In this document: piece after piece, positions 36,137 to 45,436 of the stretch
Layout: the number at the start of each line of letters is the position of its first letter
Position numbering within the stretch: the stretch's first letter is position 1
Source: Robbsia andropogonis
Lineage (GTDB): Bacteria > Pseudomonadota > Gammaproteobacteria > Burkholderiales > Burkholderiaceae
Length of the DNA: 48,582 nucleotides
Reading direction: 5' to 3'
NCBI RefSeq assembly: GCF_000970345.1
Contig: NZ_LAQU01000031.1
Span: 1 to 48,582 of the forward strand
Position numbers and translations under genes: made by a program
The notes under the pieces: generated by a model
Seen by the model: only the letters and a program-made list of their open reading frames with translations
Told to the model about the DNA's origin: nothing
Database searches by the model: none

Positions 36137-36934
36137 TCAGCCAACGCGCAATGCGCTGGCAAGGGCCGGTTCCCACAGGAAACGCGTTGTATGTTCCAGC
36201 ATGTTTTCCGGGCGCGTTGGCAGATGTGCCTGTAAAGCACGCAGCGTTGATGTCTGCACTGCTTGTGCGAGAACGTCGTTTGCCAGTGCTTCGACGTCGG
36301 CACTGTCTGTGGTGACCGCCTCCACAACCGCACCGAAGTGAATGATCAAGTCCTTGATCGTCATGCCGGGGCGTAACAGCAATTCGGATAGCATCGACAC
36401 CATGTTCTGATTGCCGATCGTGCCCGGCAGCGCATTGAAAAACACTCGTGAACGCCACAACGCCTCATCCCGTGGTACGGTGGGAACGCTGCGAATAAAC
36501 GTCTCGTCGAACCGTCGGCAAATGCCGCGATATTGATCGCACAGAAACGCACGAATCGGAGTAGACGGGTCCGAGCTGATTCTCAGGAAAAATGCTATGC
36601 GATTTGCCGTTTGATCTTTGCGCGTGAACTCTCTCGCCAACGGCAAAATGATTGCCGCGATGACGTGAGTCGGACGGATGTGTTCACCGTTGACTTCTTC
36701 CAGCGTGTCCAGGAGCGCACCACGCTCGGCGTAGAGCGGATCCAGTACCCGCGCCAGCATCGCCTGACAGAGCGCCTCCTTTGTTCCAAAATGGTAATTG
36801 ATGGAGGCGAGATTAACCCCTGCGCGCTCTGTGATTGCACGTAACGTCAAGCCTTCCGAGCCTTCTTCAGCGTAGACTTCCTCCGCAGCATCGAGGATTT
36901 TATGTTTTGTGGACGACTGGTCCCGAACAGACAT
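36137..36934 (-). CDS. TetR-family transcriptional regulator
   Basis: This 265-residue regulator has the N-terminal TetR HTH (KHKILDAAEEVYAEEGSEGL, then RAITERAGVNLASINYHFGTKEALCQAML) and a long helical ligand domain. The ATG at 36934 has GGAGG eight bases upstream, better than the GTG at 36943. Its target is unknown; it stands alone, with a 470-bp gap on its 5' side that holds no gene I can support (36935-37408). Confidence 0.88.
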   Translation of the reverse strand: MSVRDQSSTKHKILDAAEEVYAEEGSEGLTLRAITERAGVNLASINYHFGTKEALCQAMLARVLDPLYAERGALLDTLEEVNGEHIRPTHVIAAIILPLAREFTRKDQTANRIAFFLRISSDPSTPIRAFLCDQYRGICRRFDETFIRSVPTVPRDEALWRSRVFFNALPGTIGNQNMVSMLSELLLRPGMTIKDLIIHFGAVVEAVTTDSADVEALANDVLAQAVQTSTLRALQAHLPTRPENMLEHTTRFLWEPALASALRVG

Positions 36935-37408
36935 GCCTGCCACCTCCGGAAGCGCACCATTATAAAAAATGTTTAAGCAATTATTATTCCAACAATATCA
37001 GAAATGCGCAAACAACTTAATCAGGCGTACGTTTGTACACATTGGAAAAAGCCGTTTAATTATCAGTTAATCGCGGTGATCTTGATGGATCACCGCATGG
37101 TCTCTCACTGCGGGAATGGCGCATATCGAAAGAGGCGCGGTATCCATAAACAGGAGGATTTTTTTGAACGACGGCAGCGTGGCGTTCAATGCTCATGCCC
37201 TCGATATCTCAAGCGTGTGTCGCGTTGAAGCTGGTCCGGCCGATTCGCGCGCGAGTCCGCCAATAGTGGGCTTTTGTCAGGAGAGGTGAGCACAAACAAC
37301 GGTACAATTCCGAAGGTCTGTACCGTTTGCTCGGTTGCCGCTTTTTACGCCATTTTGGCGCCCGTGGCCGACGCACATCGCCGCTCTGACTCAACCACTG
37401 CCTCCGTG

Positions 37409-37804
37409 ATGCCTGTCAACTCGTCTACATCCGACTCTCCCAATAACGCGTCCGCCGTATCGTCGGCAACCATTTTTCACAATAGTCGCTGCAGCACGTC
37501 GCGCAAGACGCTGGCGTTGTTGCAGGAGCGAGGTATCGCACCGGTTATTGTCGATTACCTGAAAACTCCGCCGACACGCGCGGCCTTGAAGTCGATGATC
37601 GAAAAAGCCGGATTGTCCGTCCGTGGAGCGATACGCGACAAGGAAGTCCTCTTTGGGGAGTTGGGGCTCGCGGACGCCAGTGACGGGGCGTTGCTGGATG
37701 CAATGGTGGCACATCCTATTTTGATCAACCGGCCGTTCGTCGTGACGTCGAAGGGTGTTCGTTTGTGTCGTCCGGTGGAATCCGTACTTGAGATCCTCCC
37801 TTGA
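37409..37804 (+). CDS. arsC: ArsC-family arsenate reductase (glutaredoxin-dependent type)
   Basis: This 131-residue thioredoxin-fold protein begins its domain at TIFHNSRCSTSRKTLALLQE, where the Cys is the arsenate-reducing residue, and continues VIVDYLKTPPTRAALKSMIE, HPILINRPFVVTSKGVRLCR and the ending VESVLEILP. Glutaredoxin-dependent ArsC reduces arsenate to arsenite. No ars transporter or ArsR is adjacent, so related Spx/YffB-type functions are possible. The ATG at 37409 is chosen because earlier residues match nothing in the family. Confidence 0.85.
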   Translation: MPVNSSTSDSPNNASAVSSATIFHNSRCSTSRKTLALLQERGIAPVIVDYLKTPPTRAALKSMIEKAGLSVRGAIRDKEVLFGELGLADASDGALLDAMVAHPILINRPFVVTSKGVRLCRPVESVLEILP

Positions 37805-37921
37805 TGCACGGGCATCGACGCGCAGCGAAGGTGTTGCATGCCGCAACGCCACTGCTGTATACGTCGCCATTTTCAGGCTTTTCAAGCCCTTGTTTCTACG
37901 TCTTTTCTAGATAATCCTCTC

Positions 37922-38704
37922 ATGTCCGATACCCAACATGCTGTAGCGACGCTGAGCCGCTTGCTCGCGGATGCGCGTCAGTCTCACCAACAGATTCCCG
38001 CTGATACGGTGCTGCCTACCTTGGACGATGATGCGGCATGCTATGCGGTTCAACAGGCCGTCTTTGCACTGACCGGTGAGAAGATTGCCGGCTGGAAAAT
38101 TGGCGCCAAATCACCGGACGCGGCACCGGGCGGTGCGCCGCTGGCGTCGCACGGCGTGCACGGACCCGGTGTGGCCCTCGCGTTCGACGATTTTCCGCCG
38201 GTGGGGCTTGAGTTGGAGATTGGCTTTCGGCTTGGCAAGACCTTCGCCGCGCGCAAGGCGCCGTATTCGGACGACGAAGTACGCGCGGCTATCGCGGAAA
38301 TGGGTGCGACTATCGAATTGGTGGCCACCCGTTTCGCGGGTTGGCCCGACGTGGACAAGCGGGCTACCAGCGCTGACTTCAGCACGCACGGCGCACTGAT
38401 CGTAGGCAACTTCGTGCCTTATCGCGACGATTTCCCCTTTGTATCACCGCAGGCGCACTTCCGAATCGGGAGCACCGATATCGTGGCCGCGCAAGTGCAA
38501 GGCAAGATCAGCAATTCCGCTGGCGATCCGCGGCGCCTCCTGTCGTGGGCGGTGAATTACTGCACGGCACAACTCGGCCTGGATCTGACGCCAGACATGG
38601 TATTGACCACGGGGACGTTTACCGGAATGTACCTTGCGCAACAGAAAGGTGAAGTCCGTGGCGAGATTGTCGGACTGCCCCCGGTCGGTTTCGAGTTGGT
38701 GTGA
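37922..38704 (+). CDS. 2-keto-4-pentenoate hydratase-family (MhpD/DmpE-like) protein
   Basis: This 260-residue protein of the fumarylacetoacetate-hydrolase fold shows AVQQAVFALTGEKIAGWKIG, the metal-binding LELEIGFRLGK (E-x-E) and the C-terminal TGTFTGMYLAQQKGEVRGEI. Such enzymes hydrate 2-oxopent-4-enoates in catechol meta-cleavage pathways, or decarboxylate oxalocrotonate. No other meta-cleavage genes are adjacent, but a DOPA-dioxygenase-family gene follows. The ATG at 37922 is preferred over 37838. Confidence 0.85.
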   Translation: MSDTQHAVATLSRLLADARQSHQQIPADTVLPTLDDDAACYAVQQAVFALTGEKIAGWKIGAKSPDAAPGGAPLASHGVHGPGVALAFDDFPPVGLELEIGFRLGKTFAARKAPYSDDEVRAAIAEMGATIELVATRFAGWPDVDKRATSADFSTHGALIVGNFVPYRDDFPFVSPQAHFRIGSTDIVAAQVQGKISNSAGDPRRLLSWAVNYCTAQLGLDLTPDMVLTTGTFTGMYLAQQKGEVRGEIVGLPPVGFELV

Positions 38705-38729
38705 TAGCTACGCGTGGGCGACGATGCGA

Positions 38730-38746
38730 CAGGTGAACGCCCATGG
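38730..38746 (-). repeat. Isolated iteron
   Basis: AGGTGAACGCCCATGGT is a minus-strand iteron-like sequence (ACCATGGGCGTTCACCT), with two mismatches in the middle, in the short gap between converging genes. Confidence 0.55.
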
Positions 38747-38775
38747 TGCCCACTTGTTTATACACGGGCCAGTGT

Positions 38776-39153
38776 TCAACCGTCGAGTGCCGCAAGGTGC
38801 AGCGTATGAGAGCGGCCAATCCACATTGGACTGTCGCGATGATCGCGTAGGGCATCGCCGGTGTTAGGATGCACGAATACATCCAATTCGCCATGGTGCA
38901 GTGTCAACCAACTCACGATGGCGGCCATGTGGTCTGGGGCAAATGCCAACTGATAGCTCCACTTCGGGTGTGGGCCGACCGTCTTTTCATGGAACCGTCC
39001 CATCTCCAGTTGGTTACCAAGGTGCTTCAGGATTTTTTCTCGTAAATGCCAGGCCGTATCCCGGCTGGTTTCATCGAAATAGACATGTGCATGCCAGCTC
39101 TTGATGACTTGGATGGCGGAATCGGAGAGGGCGCTTGATGAGAGGTCGTTCAT
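38776..39153 (-). CDS. DOPA 4,5-dioxygenase-family protein
   Basis: This 125-residue protein belongs to the small DOPA dioxygenase family. SWHAHVYFDE near the start and the LHHGELDVFVHPNTGDALRD segment carry the conserved histidines, and DHRDSPMWIGRSHTLHLAAL closes the domain. In fungi the family cleaves DOPA in betalain synthesis; bacterial members are largely uncharacterised. The ATG at 39153 is chosen as the longer frame (39228) adds unrelated residues. It diverges from the phosphatase gene with less than 50 bp between them. Confidence 0.88.
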   Translation of the reverse strand: MNDLSSSALSDSAIQVIKSWHAHVYFDETSRDTAWHLREKILKHLGNQLEMGRFHEKTVGPHPKWSYQLAFAPDHMAAIVSWLTLHHGELDVFVHPNTGDALRDHRDSPMWIGRSHTLHLAALDG

Positions 39154-39198
39154 AGTGGGTGAAGAAGCGTGATGCGCCACAATGCAAGAGGCAACGCC

Positions 39199-39990
39199 AT
39201 GAGATCCGCCAATAAGCGTAGACGACAATCCTGGCGGCCACGACGCGTTGCTACGGTTTTTCCCATTATCCCAGGAAGCCTTGGAACGGTATTAAGTACG
39301 AAAGCGGTCGGGAGCGGGGTAAGTCGTATTGCCCAGCTCCGTGTGCGTCTGCGGCTGGCGGCGCAATGCCTCGCATTGTTGCCGCTGCTTGCTGCGTCAT
39401 GTGCGGCCAAAGCGTCCGATGTCACGGCGGCCTCCGGCTTGCCCGCGCCCGACGTGGTCGAAACCATCGTAATGGTGCGCCATGGTGAGAAACCGATGCA
39501 AGGGTTGGGGCAATTGAACTGCCAAGGGCTGAACCGTTCACTGGCGTTACCAAAAGTATTACAAAGACTGTATGGTAAGCCCGATGTGATCATCGCGCCG
39601 AACCCGGCCATATTGAAATCGGACCTGGGTCGTTCGTATGCCTACGTGCGGCCGCTGGCGACCATCGAGCCGACGGCCATCGTCAACGGCATGCCGGTGG
39701 AGGTAACACTTGGCTATGACGACCGGGACGGGCTTGTGGACCGATTGCTGGCGTCAGACCTGCAAGGTAAGACGGTCTATGTCGCCTGGGAGCATCGCAT
39801 CGCCGAACAGGTCGCCAAGACGTTGATGAAGCGGTTAGGGACTTCCGAGGACGTTGTGCCACGCTGGGGCGGGGGAGACTATGACAGCATCTACGTGGTA
39901 CGTGTGACCGGTGTGACGGGGCAGACCCGGACCGCGCGGTTCGCGCATGACCATCAGCACCTAGACGGCGTGTCGACGCGTTGTCCGTGA
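39199..39990 (+). CDS. Histidine phosphatase-family protein, probably exported
   Basis: This protein of about 263 residues carries the RHG signature VMVRHGEKP, the catalytic motif of histidine (acid) phosphatases, and a likely second histidine in VYVAWEHRIAEQVA. A basic stretch followed by LRLAAQCLALLPLLAASCAA looks like a signal or lipoprotein-type sequence preceded by an unusually long N-terminus, so the true start may be further inside. An earlier ATG is at 39169. Substrate unknown. Confidence 0.8.
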   Translation: MRSANKRRRQSWRPRRVATVFPIIPGSLGTVLSTKAVGSGVSRIAQLRVRLRLAAQCLALLPLLAASCAAKASDVTAASGLPAPDVVETIVMVRHGEKPMQGLGQLNCQGLNRSLALPKVLQRLYGKPDVIIAPNPAILKSDLGRSYAYVRPLATIEPTAIVNGMPVEVTLGYDDRDGLVDRLLASDLQGKTVYVAWEHRIAEQVAKTLMKRLGTSEDVVPRWGGGDYDSIYVVRVTGVTGQTRTARFAHDHQHLDGVSTRCP

Positions 39991-40078
39991 CGCTCCTCGG
40001 ACGAGAGGTCGCGGTATTTATCTTCGGGTGAATGGGTCTGCCAGCGCGTGTCACGGGTCATTGACGTATAGTCGGGAT

Positions 40079-41566
40079 ATGAACAAACGTCTCGCCAGTC
40101 TGGCCGCCATCCCGTCGTTCATGCCGTTGGCCGGTGCGGTCCTGCTGCTCGGCATTGCGATGTCATTCACCGCGCCTTATCTGTCGCTTTTCAGCATTGA
40201 GCGCGCAGGAATGACCCCGCTCCAGTTGGGCATCTTCATGACCGTCAATGCCGCTAGCGGCGTGGTCGCCAGTACCATTGCCAGCAGATGGTCCGATCGG
40301 CGGGGAGGACATCGTGCATTGCTGATAGGGGCATTACTCGCCGCGGCATTGGGCTATGTGTTCCTTTGCTTTATGACCAACTATATCGGCTTGCTGGTGA
40401 TTGGCGTTGCATTCCTCGGCACGGGTGGATCCGCGATTGCGCTGGTGTTTTCATTCAGCCGTGTCGGCCTGCCTTTTCGTAGTGACGCAGAACGGGCGTT
40501 TACAACCGCATCGTTGCGGACAGTCTTATCGATGGCATGGGTATTCGGGCCGTCCGTTGGCGCGTTGATTCTTGCCGCTACCAATTTCTACGGCCTTTTC
40601 CTTTTTGCAGCCGCGAGTTTTGCCGGATGTGCGGCTATTGTCTATCGCATGCGACCGGTCTCCGTATCGATATCAAAGGGTGCATCCCAGGGATTTCAGG
40701 CCACGCGGGCCGCGATGCCCGCAGCTGCTGATCGACCTGATCATGCCGCGATGATCCGCCCTGGTGCGGCGGCGATCGATATGCCCAGTCGTAGCGGGGC
40801 GACTGGCGAGAACCCCATGGATGCAACCTCTGTTTTCGCTGCGGGGAAGGTGGACGATATCGGAGGAACCTTGGAAGCGCCTGCCACGGCGGTAGCAGGC
40901 CGCGTGGACAAGGCAGCATTGTGGCGCGCGATCGTGGCGCTGACGCTGTTAGGGCTTGTAGCGAACGCGACGATCATCGTGCTGCCGCTGTACATCGTTC
41001 AGGGCATGCACGGCACGCGCATCGACGTTTCCGTGATGCTTGGCCTGGGCGCGCTGTTGGAAATACCGATGATGTTGGCCTTGGGAGCCCGTAGTGATCG
41101 CTTGAACAAGTTGAAGTGGCTGGCGGCCTGTGCGGCGGTGCATACGGTGTACTTCATTGCCGTCGCACTGGCCTGGCGCATCGGCATCTTGATTCCCATG
41201 CAGGCATTGAGCGCGTTCGTCGTGGCGGTGACGTCCTGCCTGGGCATGGTGTATATCCAGGATCTGATGCCCGCGACCCCGGCAGCGGCAACCGCCTTGT
41301 TCTTCAACGCTGCGCGGGTCGGTTCGATCATGTCAGGGATTCTGTCGGGTGTAATGGTCGGCACATTCGGCTATCAGGGCACCTTCCTCGGATGTGGGGT
41401 ACTGGCGTTCATTGCGCTGTGGCTGTTCCTCAATCCGTCCTGGTTCAAGGACGTCTTGCGTGCCTGGCGTCGAGACGGCTGGCAGGGTATTGCTGGCCAA
41501 TGCGAAGCATGGTGGGGACGCATCAGGCATGCACTTCGCGGTTTAGCGCACCGCCGGCGGCGTTAA
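40079..41566 (+). CDS. MFS transporter, sugar-efflux (SetA/SetB)-like
   Basis: This 495-residue inner-membrane protein has two six-helix halves. The first contains TAPYLSLFSIERAGMTPLQL and the loop motif ASRWSDRRGGHRALLIG; the second runs from about residue 290 to 460. The two are joined by a long polar loop of roughly 80 residues (near SKGASQGFQATRAAM), longer than usual. SetA-type proteins export sugars or sugar analogues; the substrate here is unknown. The ATG at 40079 (MNKRLASL) is preferred over 40028. Its end overlaps the converging argP gene by 24 bp. Confidence 0.85.
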   Translation: MNKRLASLAAIPSFMPLAGAVLLLGIAMSFTAPYLSLFSIERAGMTPLQLGIFMTVNAASGVVASTIASRWSDRRGGHRALLIGALLAAALGYVFLCFMTNYIGLLVIGVAFLGTGGSAIALVFSFSRVGLPFRSDAERAFTTASLRTVLSMAWVFGPSVGALILAATNFYGLFLFAAASFAGCAAIVYRMRPVSVSISKGASQGFQATRAAMPAAADRPDHAAMIRPGAAAIDMPSRSGATGENPMDATSVFAAGKVDDIGGTLEAPATAVAGRVDKAALWRAIVALTLLGLVANATIIVLPLYIVQGMHGTRIDVSVMLGLGALLEIPMMLALGARSDRLNKLKWLAACAAVHTVYFIAVALAWRIGILIPMQALSAFVVAVTSCLGMVYIQDLMPATPAAATALFFNAARVGSIMSGILSGVMVGTFGYQGTFLGCGVLAFIALWLFLNPSWFKDVLRAWRRDGWQGIAGQCEAWWGRIRHALRGLAHRRRR

Positions 41567-42706
41567 AGCGGTGCCTGACGCGGACCGTGACGGGGCCCTG
41601 GTATGCAACTCGTCCGGCGCCCATGGTTCGAGTACTGTCCCGGCGATGCGTTCGACGGCACTGCTGAGACGTTGTAACACCGGCGAACGCAACGCCCATC
41701 GCTGCCAATACAATGGCACATCAACACCATCATCGCGCCCTGAGCGCGTGATTTGGCGCAAGATACCGTCCGCGATCAGGGGCGCCGCCATTTGTATCGG
41801 CAACATGCCCCAGCCCAGGCCGAGTCGGAGTGCCTCGATGAAACTGCTCGTGGTAGGGATGCGATAGCAGGGCGCAGCGCGGCTTCCAGGAGTGCTGTGT
41901 TTCAGGCGACTTGCCGCGGCGCCAGCGGCATCACGGGTCTGGTCGGCAGATTTTCTCAGCATATCCGCGGCTACGGACATCGCGTCCCCGGGGGCGGCGG
42001 GTACCCAGGAGGTAAGGAAGCGCGCGTGCAGCGCATCCTTCTTGTTGAACTGGATAAACGGCGCGCATGACAGGGCGGCCCAGGAATCGATATCCGGCCC
42101 GGGTGTTTCCAACACAGTCAGCCAGCGCCGGTGAAATTCGGGTGCCGCAACCGCGATGTAGCGCATGACGCCGAGCGGCGTCGCAGTGCAGCCTTGGACT
42201 GGTTGCGGCTCGGCCGTGACCGCACCGATGACGCTGCCGTCACGCAGTAGCGCCGTTGTATGGTCCTGATCGTCCACCTGGATATGCAACACGATCGCCG
42301 GACCGTCGTCCTGCGCACTCGCCACCGCATTGGGGACTGCCATGAACCACGTATCCAGTGAGTCGGCATTAACGACCACGGGAATACGCACTGGCGGGGC
42401 GGCACCGCCGGTAGCGTGCGGATCACCGTCCAGCCCCGACAGACCTTGCAAACAAGCCAGTGCCTGCAAGGTCTCCGCTTCGAGCATGTCAATCTGCTCG
42501 GCGTGCCGCGCCAGTTCCGCACCAGCTTCTGTCGCCACGCAGGGCGTGCCGCGTTTGATCAGGACCTGGCCCAGGCGTTCTTCCAATTGCCTTACACGCT
42601 GAGAAATGGCCGGTGCCGTTACATGCAAAATGCGGGCGGCGCCATCAAAGCTGCCCTCGCGTAGAACGGTGACAAAGGCACAAAGTTGAGCGCGGTCGAT
42701 CTGCAT
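41543..42706 (-). CDS. argP: LysR-family regulator ArgP/IciA
   Basis: This 387-residue LysR regulator has an N-terminal HTH (QIDRAQLCAFVTVLREGSFD, then AARILHVTAPAISQRVRQLE) in the ArgP/IciA style, and effector-domain segments including LGWGMLPIQMAAPLI. An Ala/Ser-rich insert near residue 240 is longer than usual. ArgP activates the amino-acid exporter gene argO in response to arginine and lysine, and an ArgO/LysE gene is divergent here, 182 bp away, which supports the assignment. Confidence 0.9.
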   Translation of the reverse strand: MQIDRAQLCAFVTVLREGSFDGAARILHVTAPAISQRVRQLEERLGQVLIKRGTPCVATEAGAELARHAEQIDMLEAETLQALACLQGLSGLDGDPHATGGAAPPVRIPVVVNADSLDTWFMAVPNAVASAQDDGPAIVLHIQVDDQDHTTALLRDGSVIGAVTAEPQPVQGCTATPLGVMRYIAVAAPEFHRRWLTVLETPGPDIDSWAALSCAPFIQFNKKDALHARFLTSWVPAAPGDAMSVAADMLRKSADQTRDAAGAAASRLKHSTPGSRAAPCYRIPTTSSFIEALRLGLGWGMLPIQMAAPLIADGILRQITRSGRDDGVDVPLYWQRWALRSPVLQRLSSAVERIAGTVLEPWAPDELHTRAPSRSASGTALTPPAVR

Positions 42707-42888
42707 GGAAGGTTGGTTGGGCGGTGATGCGGTAAGACCGGTGGCTACTTAAGAAACGCTAAGGTGGCATAACAGACTTTGCGTTGTCCCGGCGCCGGCG
42801 TGCCGCTATGCTTGCCAATTATAGAAGCGTTCCCCTGGGTGCCTTGTGTGCCGCTTGTATTTTCTTCCCGATGCCTGCGCTGTTTTCG

Positions 42889-43656
42889 ATGAATCTTCCG
42901 CTTTTCGAAGCCACCCGGCACATACTGCCTTCGCTTGCTTCTGGCTTTGGCCTGACAGCAGGCCTGATCGTGGCGATTGGTGCGCAAAACGCCTTTGTCT
43001 TGAAGCAAGGCGTCCAAGGCCGACACATCGGTCCGGTCGTGTTGCTGTGCTGTGTGTATGACATAGCCCTGATCGTGTGCGGACTTGCCGGCATGGGTAC
43101 GGTGATTCTGGCGCATCCCGCTTTGGTCGACACCGTACGCTATCTCGGCGCGGCGATGTTGGCTGTCTATGGTTTGCGCAGTTGGCTTGCCGCGTGGCGT
43201 GGCACATCGGCTCTATCAATGCAGGCGGTTCCGGAATCCCTGCCACAGGCCGCGCCCCCCTACTGGTCCGCGCCGGTCTGTGCTGCCACCGGTGCCGCAG
43301 GGGCGGTATCCGCACGCCAGGCGGTCATCCGGCGCGCCGGCCGGCATGAATCGCCATCCGGCTCGCTGCGCGCGGTCTTGCTGAGTGTAACGTTGCTGAC
43401 GTTGCTGAACCCGCATGTCTATCTGGACACGGTCGTCTTGTTGGGAGGGGTGGGCGGAACGTTGCCCTGGCCCGAGCGAGGTTGGTTCGGCGCTGGTGCG
43501 ATGGTCGCCTCCTGCGTGTGGTTTGTGCTGCTTGGATATGGCGCGCGGCGGTTGAGCGGGTGGTTCGCACGCCCTGTCGCGTGGCGTGCGCTCGATGCGA
43601 TGATCGGTTGTGTGATGTTCATTATCGCGGCGTCGCTGCTGATGGCGCACTTCTGA
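42889..43656 (+). CDS. argO: LysE/ArgO-family amino acid exporter
   Basis: This inner-membrane exporter of arginine or lysine shows the family signature GLIVAIGAQNAFVLKQGVQG near the N-terminus and LLTLLNPHVYLDTVVLLGGV in the second half, with about six membrane helices. A polar segment of some 45 residues between the halves (AVPESLPQAAPPYWSAP and onward) is longer than in typical members. The start is uncertain: ATG 42889 fits the family, with ATG 42808 an alternative. It is divergent from argP, its likely activator. Confidence 0.88.
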   Translation: MNLPLFEATRHILPSLASGFGLTAGLIVAIGAQNAFVLKQGVQGRHIGPVVLLCCVYDIALIVCGLAGMGTVILAHPALVDTVRYLGAAMLAVYGLRSWLAAWRGTSALSMQAVPESLPQAAPPYWSAPVCAATGAAGAVSARQAVIRRAGRHESPSGSLRAVLLSVTLLTLLNPHVYLDTVVLLGGVGGTLPWPERGWFGAGAMVASCVWFVLLGYGARRLSGWFARPVAWRALDAMIGCVMFIIAASLLMAHF

Positions 43657-43746
43657 CGCCGGAAGACACGCGACGCCGTGTGTCAATTGCGCATGCCGCG
43701 GACTGCTGGAAAATGCCGCACGATGCGCCGGTTACCCGCTACTGAT

Positions 43747-44700
43747 TTACTTTTCGCTGTTGGCGTTGGCATCGGTGGCCGGCTGTCCGCTGTAGAATCG
43801 ATGATGCATATCGGCCAGGCCAAGTGTATCAAGTACTTCACGCAATCGATTGGCGGGACGGGTACGCGGCAGGTCCTTGTATTGCGCGATGATCAATTCG
43901 TTCTTCATGGAATGTTCCCACCCCACGAGTTCCGTGACGCTGACCTGATAGCCGTGCGACTCTAATTGCAGGCAACGCAATACATTAGTGATCTGGCTAC
44001 CGAATTCCCGTGTATGCAGGGGGTGGCGCCAGATTTCCGTCAGTGGGTTCGACGCCAACGCGGCGCCCTTGTGCTTGCGCAGTACCGATGCCACCTCGGC
44101 CTGGCAACAGGGCACCACGACGATCGATTGGGCACCCTTGCGCAGCGCAAAATCAATGGCGTCGTCCGTAGCGGTGTCGCAGGCGTGCAGTGCCGTGACG
44201 ACGTCTACTTTCTCCGGCAAGGCACGACTTTTCGTGGCATCGGCAACGCTTAGATTGAGAAATGACATCCGATCGAAACCGAGCTCGCTCGCCAATTCGC
44301 GTGAGCGTGTGACCAGTTCTTCCCGGGTTTCGATACCATAGATATGCGAGGCGTCGTCGATGGCCTTGAAAAACAGGTCGTAAAGTATGAATCCAAGATA
44401 GGACTTCCCCGCGCCATGATCCACCAGCGTAACCGCACCGCGCTGCTGTTGAATGTCAACAAGCAACGGCTCGATGAATTGGAACAGGTGGTAGACCTGC
44501 TTCAGCTTGCGCCGACTGTCCTGGTTCATTTGACCGTCACGGGTCAGGATGTGCAACGCTTTCAACAAGCCGATCGACTGTCCCGGACGGATTTCATACT
44601 TATCCTGCCGGTCGTGTTTCTCTTGCTTGACCTGCAACTTGCCGGATTTATCGGCTGTGCCTGACAGGGACGCGCGGGAGGGGGCGGATTGCTTAGCCAT
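43747..44700 (-). CDS. Class I SAM-dependent methyltransferase
   Basis: This 317-residue protein has the SAM-binding motif I LVDHGAGKSYLGFILYDLFF, the acidic loop in IYGIETREELVTRSRELASE, and motif IV-like VVTALHACDTATDDAIDFAL with VVVPCCQAEV, as in METTL25-type and related methyltransferases. The N-terminal 50 residues are basic and probably disordered. The substrate (RNA, protein or small molecule) is unknown. The ATG at 44700 (MAKQSAP) is chosen over 44817. The gap beyond it, 44701-45436, holds no gene or repeat I can support. Confidence 0.85.
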   Translation of the reverse strand: MAKQSAPSRASLSGTADKSGKLQVKQEKHDRQDKYEIRPGQSIGLLKALHILTRDGQMNQDSRRKLKQVYHLFQFIEPLLVDIQQQRGAVTLVDHGAGKSYLGFILYDLFFKAIDDASHIYGIETREELVTRSRELASELGFDRMSFLNLSVADATKSRALPEKVDVVTALHACDTATDDAIDFALRKGAQSIVVVPCCQAEVASVLRKHKGAALASNPLTEIWRHPLHTREFGSQITNVLRCLQLESHGYQVSVTELVGWEHSMKNELIIAQYKDLPRTRPANRLREVLDTLGLADMHHRFYSGQPATDANANSEK

Positions 44701-45436
44701 CGGAATGCGGGAAAACATCAGGGAGAAGGACCAAGCACGCCAGCGCAAAGCAGGCATGCATGCTACGACAGGGAGGGTTTCAAGCCGTCGAAGCAGGAGA
44801 GTGTCACATTTTAACAAACTGCGGACCTACCCCCGATGGATCGGGATGCCGTGTTGCGATGTTGTCTGGTTTCCAAACAAACGGCTGAACCGACGAGCAC
44901 GTCGTGCAGCGGCATGGCGGGCATCGTTTGTCGGGATCTCATTGTGTGCGATGCCTGAGCCGGACGGACACACGGACCTGTCACGACCCATCGCATCACA
45001 CCTGAATGAATTGTTCATAGCATGATCGAATGACAACGTGGGTACGCACCGTCTGGTGAAGTTGTCTGTTGTTTTTTTGGTTTGACCAGCATGCATATTC
45101 ACCGCATGCTCCGATCAGAAATATCCGGGACGTGTCGTATGTTCGCATTCCCCATCGCGAATAGACAGGTCGGGAGTCGTTGCGCCATTTCATAATTATA
45201 TTTTCGAGATAAGTCATCTGTTATGACTGATTCGTTAATAGCGTTATGGGGCACGGGTGCGGATAAGCAGTGTCGAAAGGTGAAAAGCGGGGCGAATCGC
45301 CTTCTGCTCAAGTGATGAGTGGGTCGACTGATTCAGTAAAGTTCCCTGCTGCTTCCGCGTGACGGTATCGCGTGGTGACGTGGCGAATGGCTGCCGCTCG
45401 TTTGGCATGCTTTGATTGGAGTGCATCTTGAAAAAC

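Noticed and set aside
37888-37910. Half of the parS-like palindrome (GTTTCTACGTCTTTTC)
   Set aside because: Only one arm is present, with no matching second half; also seen near 636. Treated as chance.
44332-44350. Iteron-like ACCATAGATATGC inside the methyltransferase gene
   Set aside because: The first 13 bases match the iteron, but the ending is GAGG instead of ACCT, and it lies within conserved coding sequence (IYGIET).
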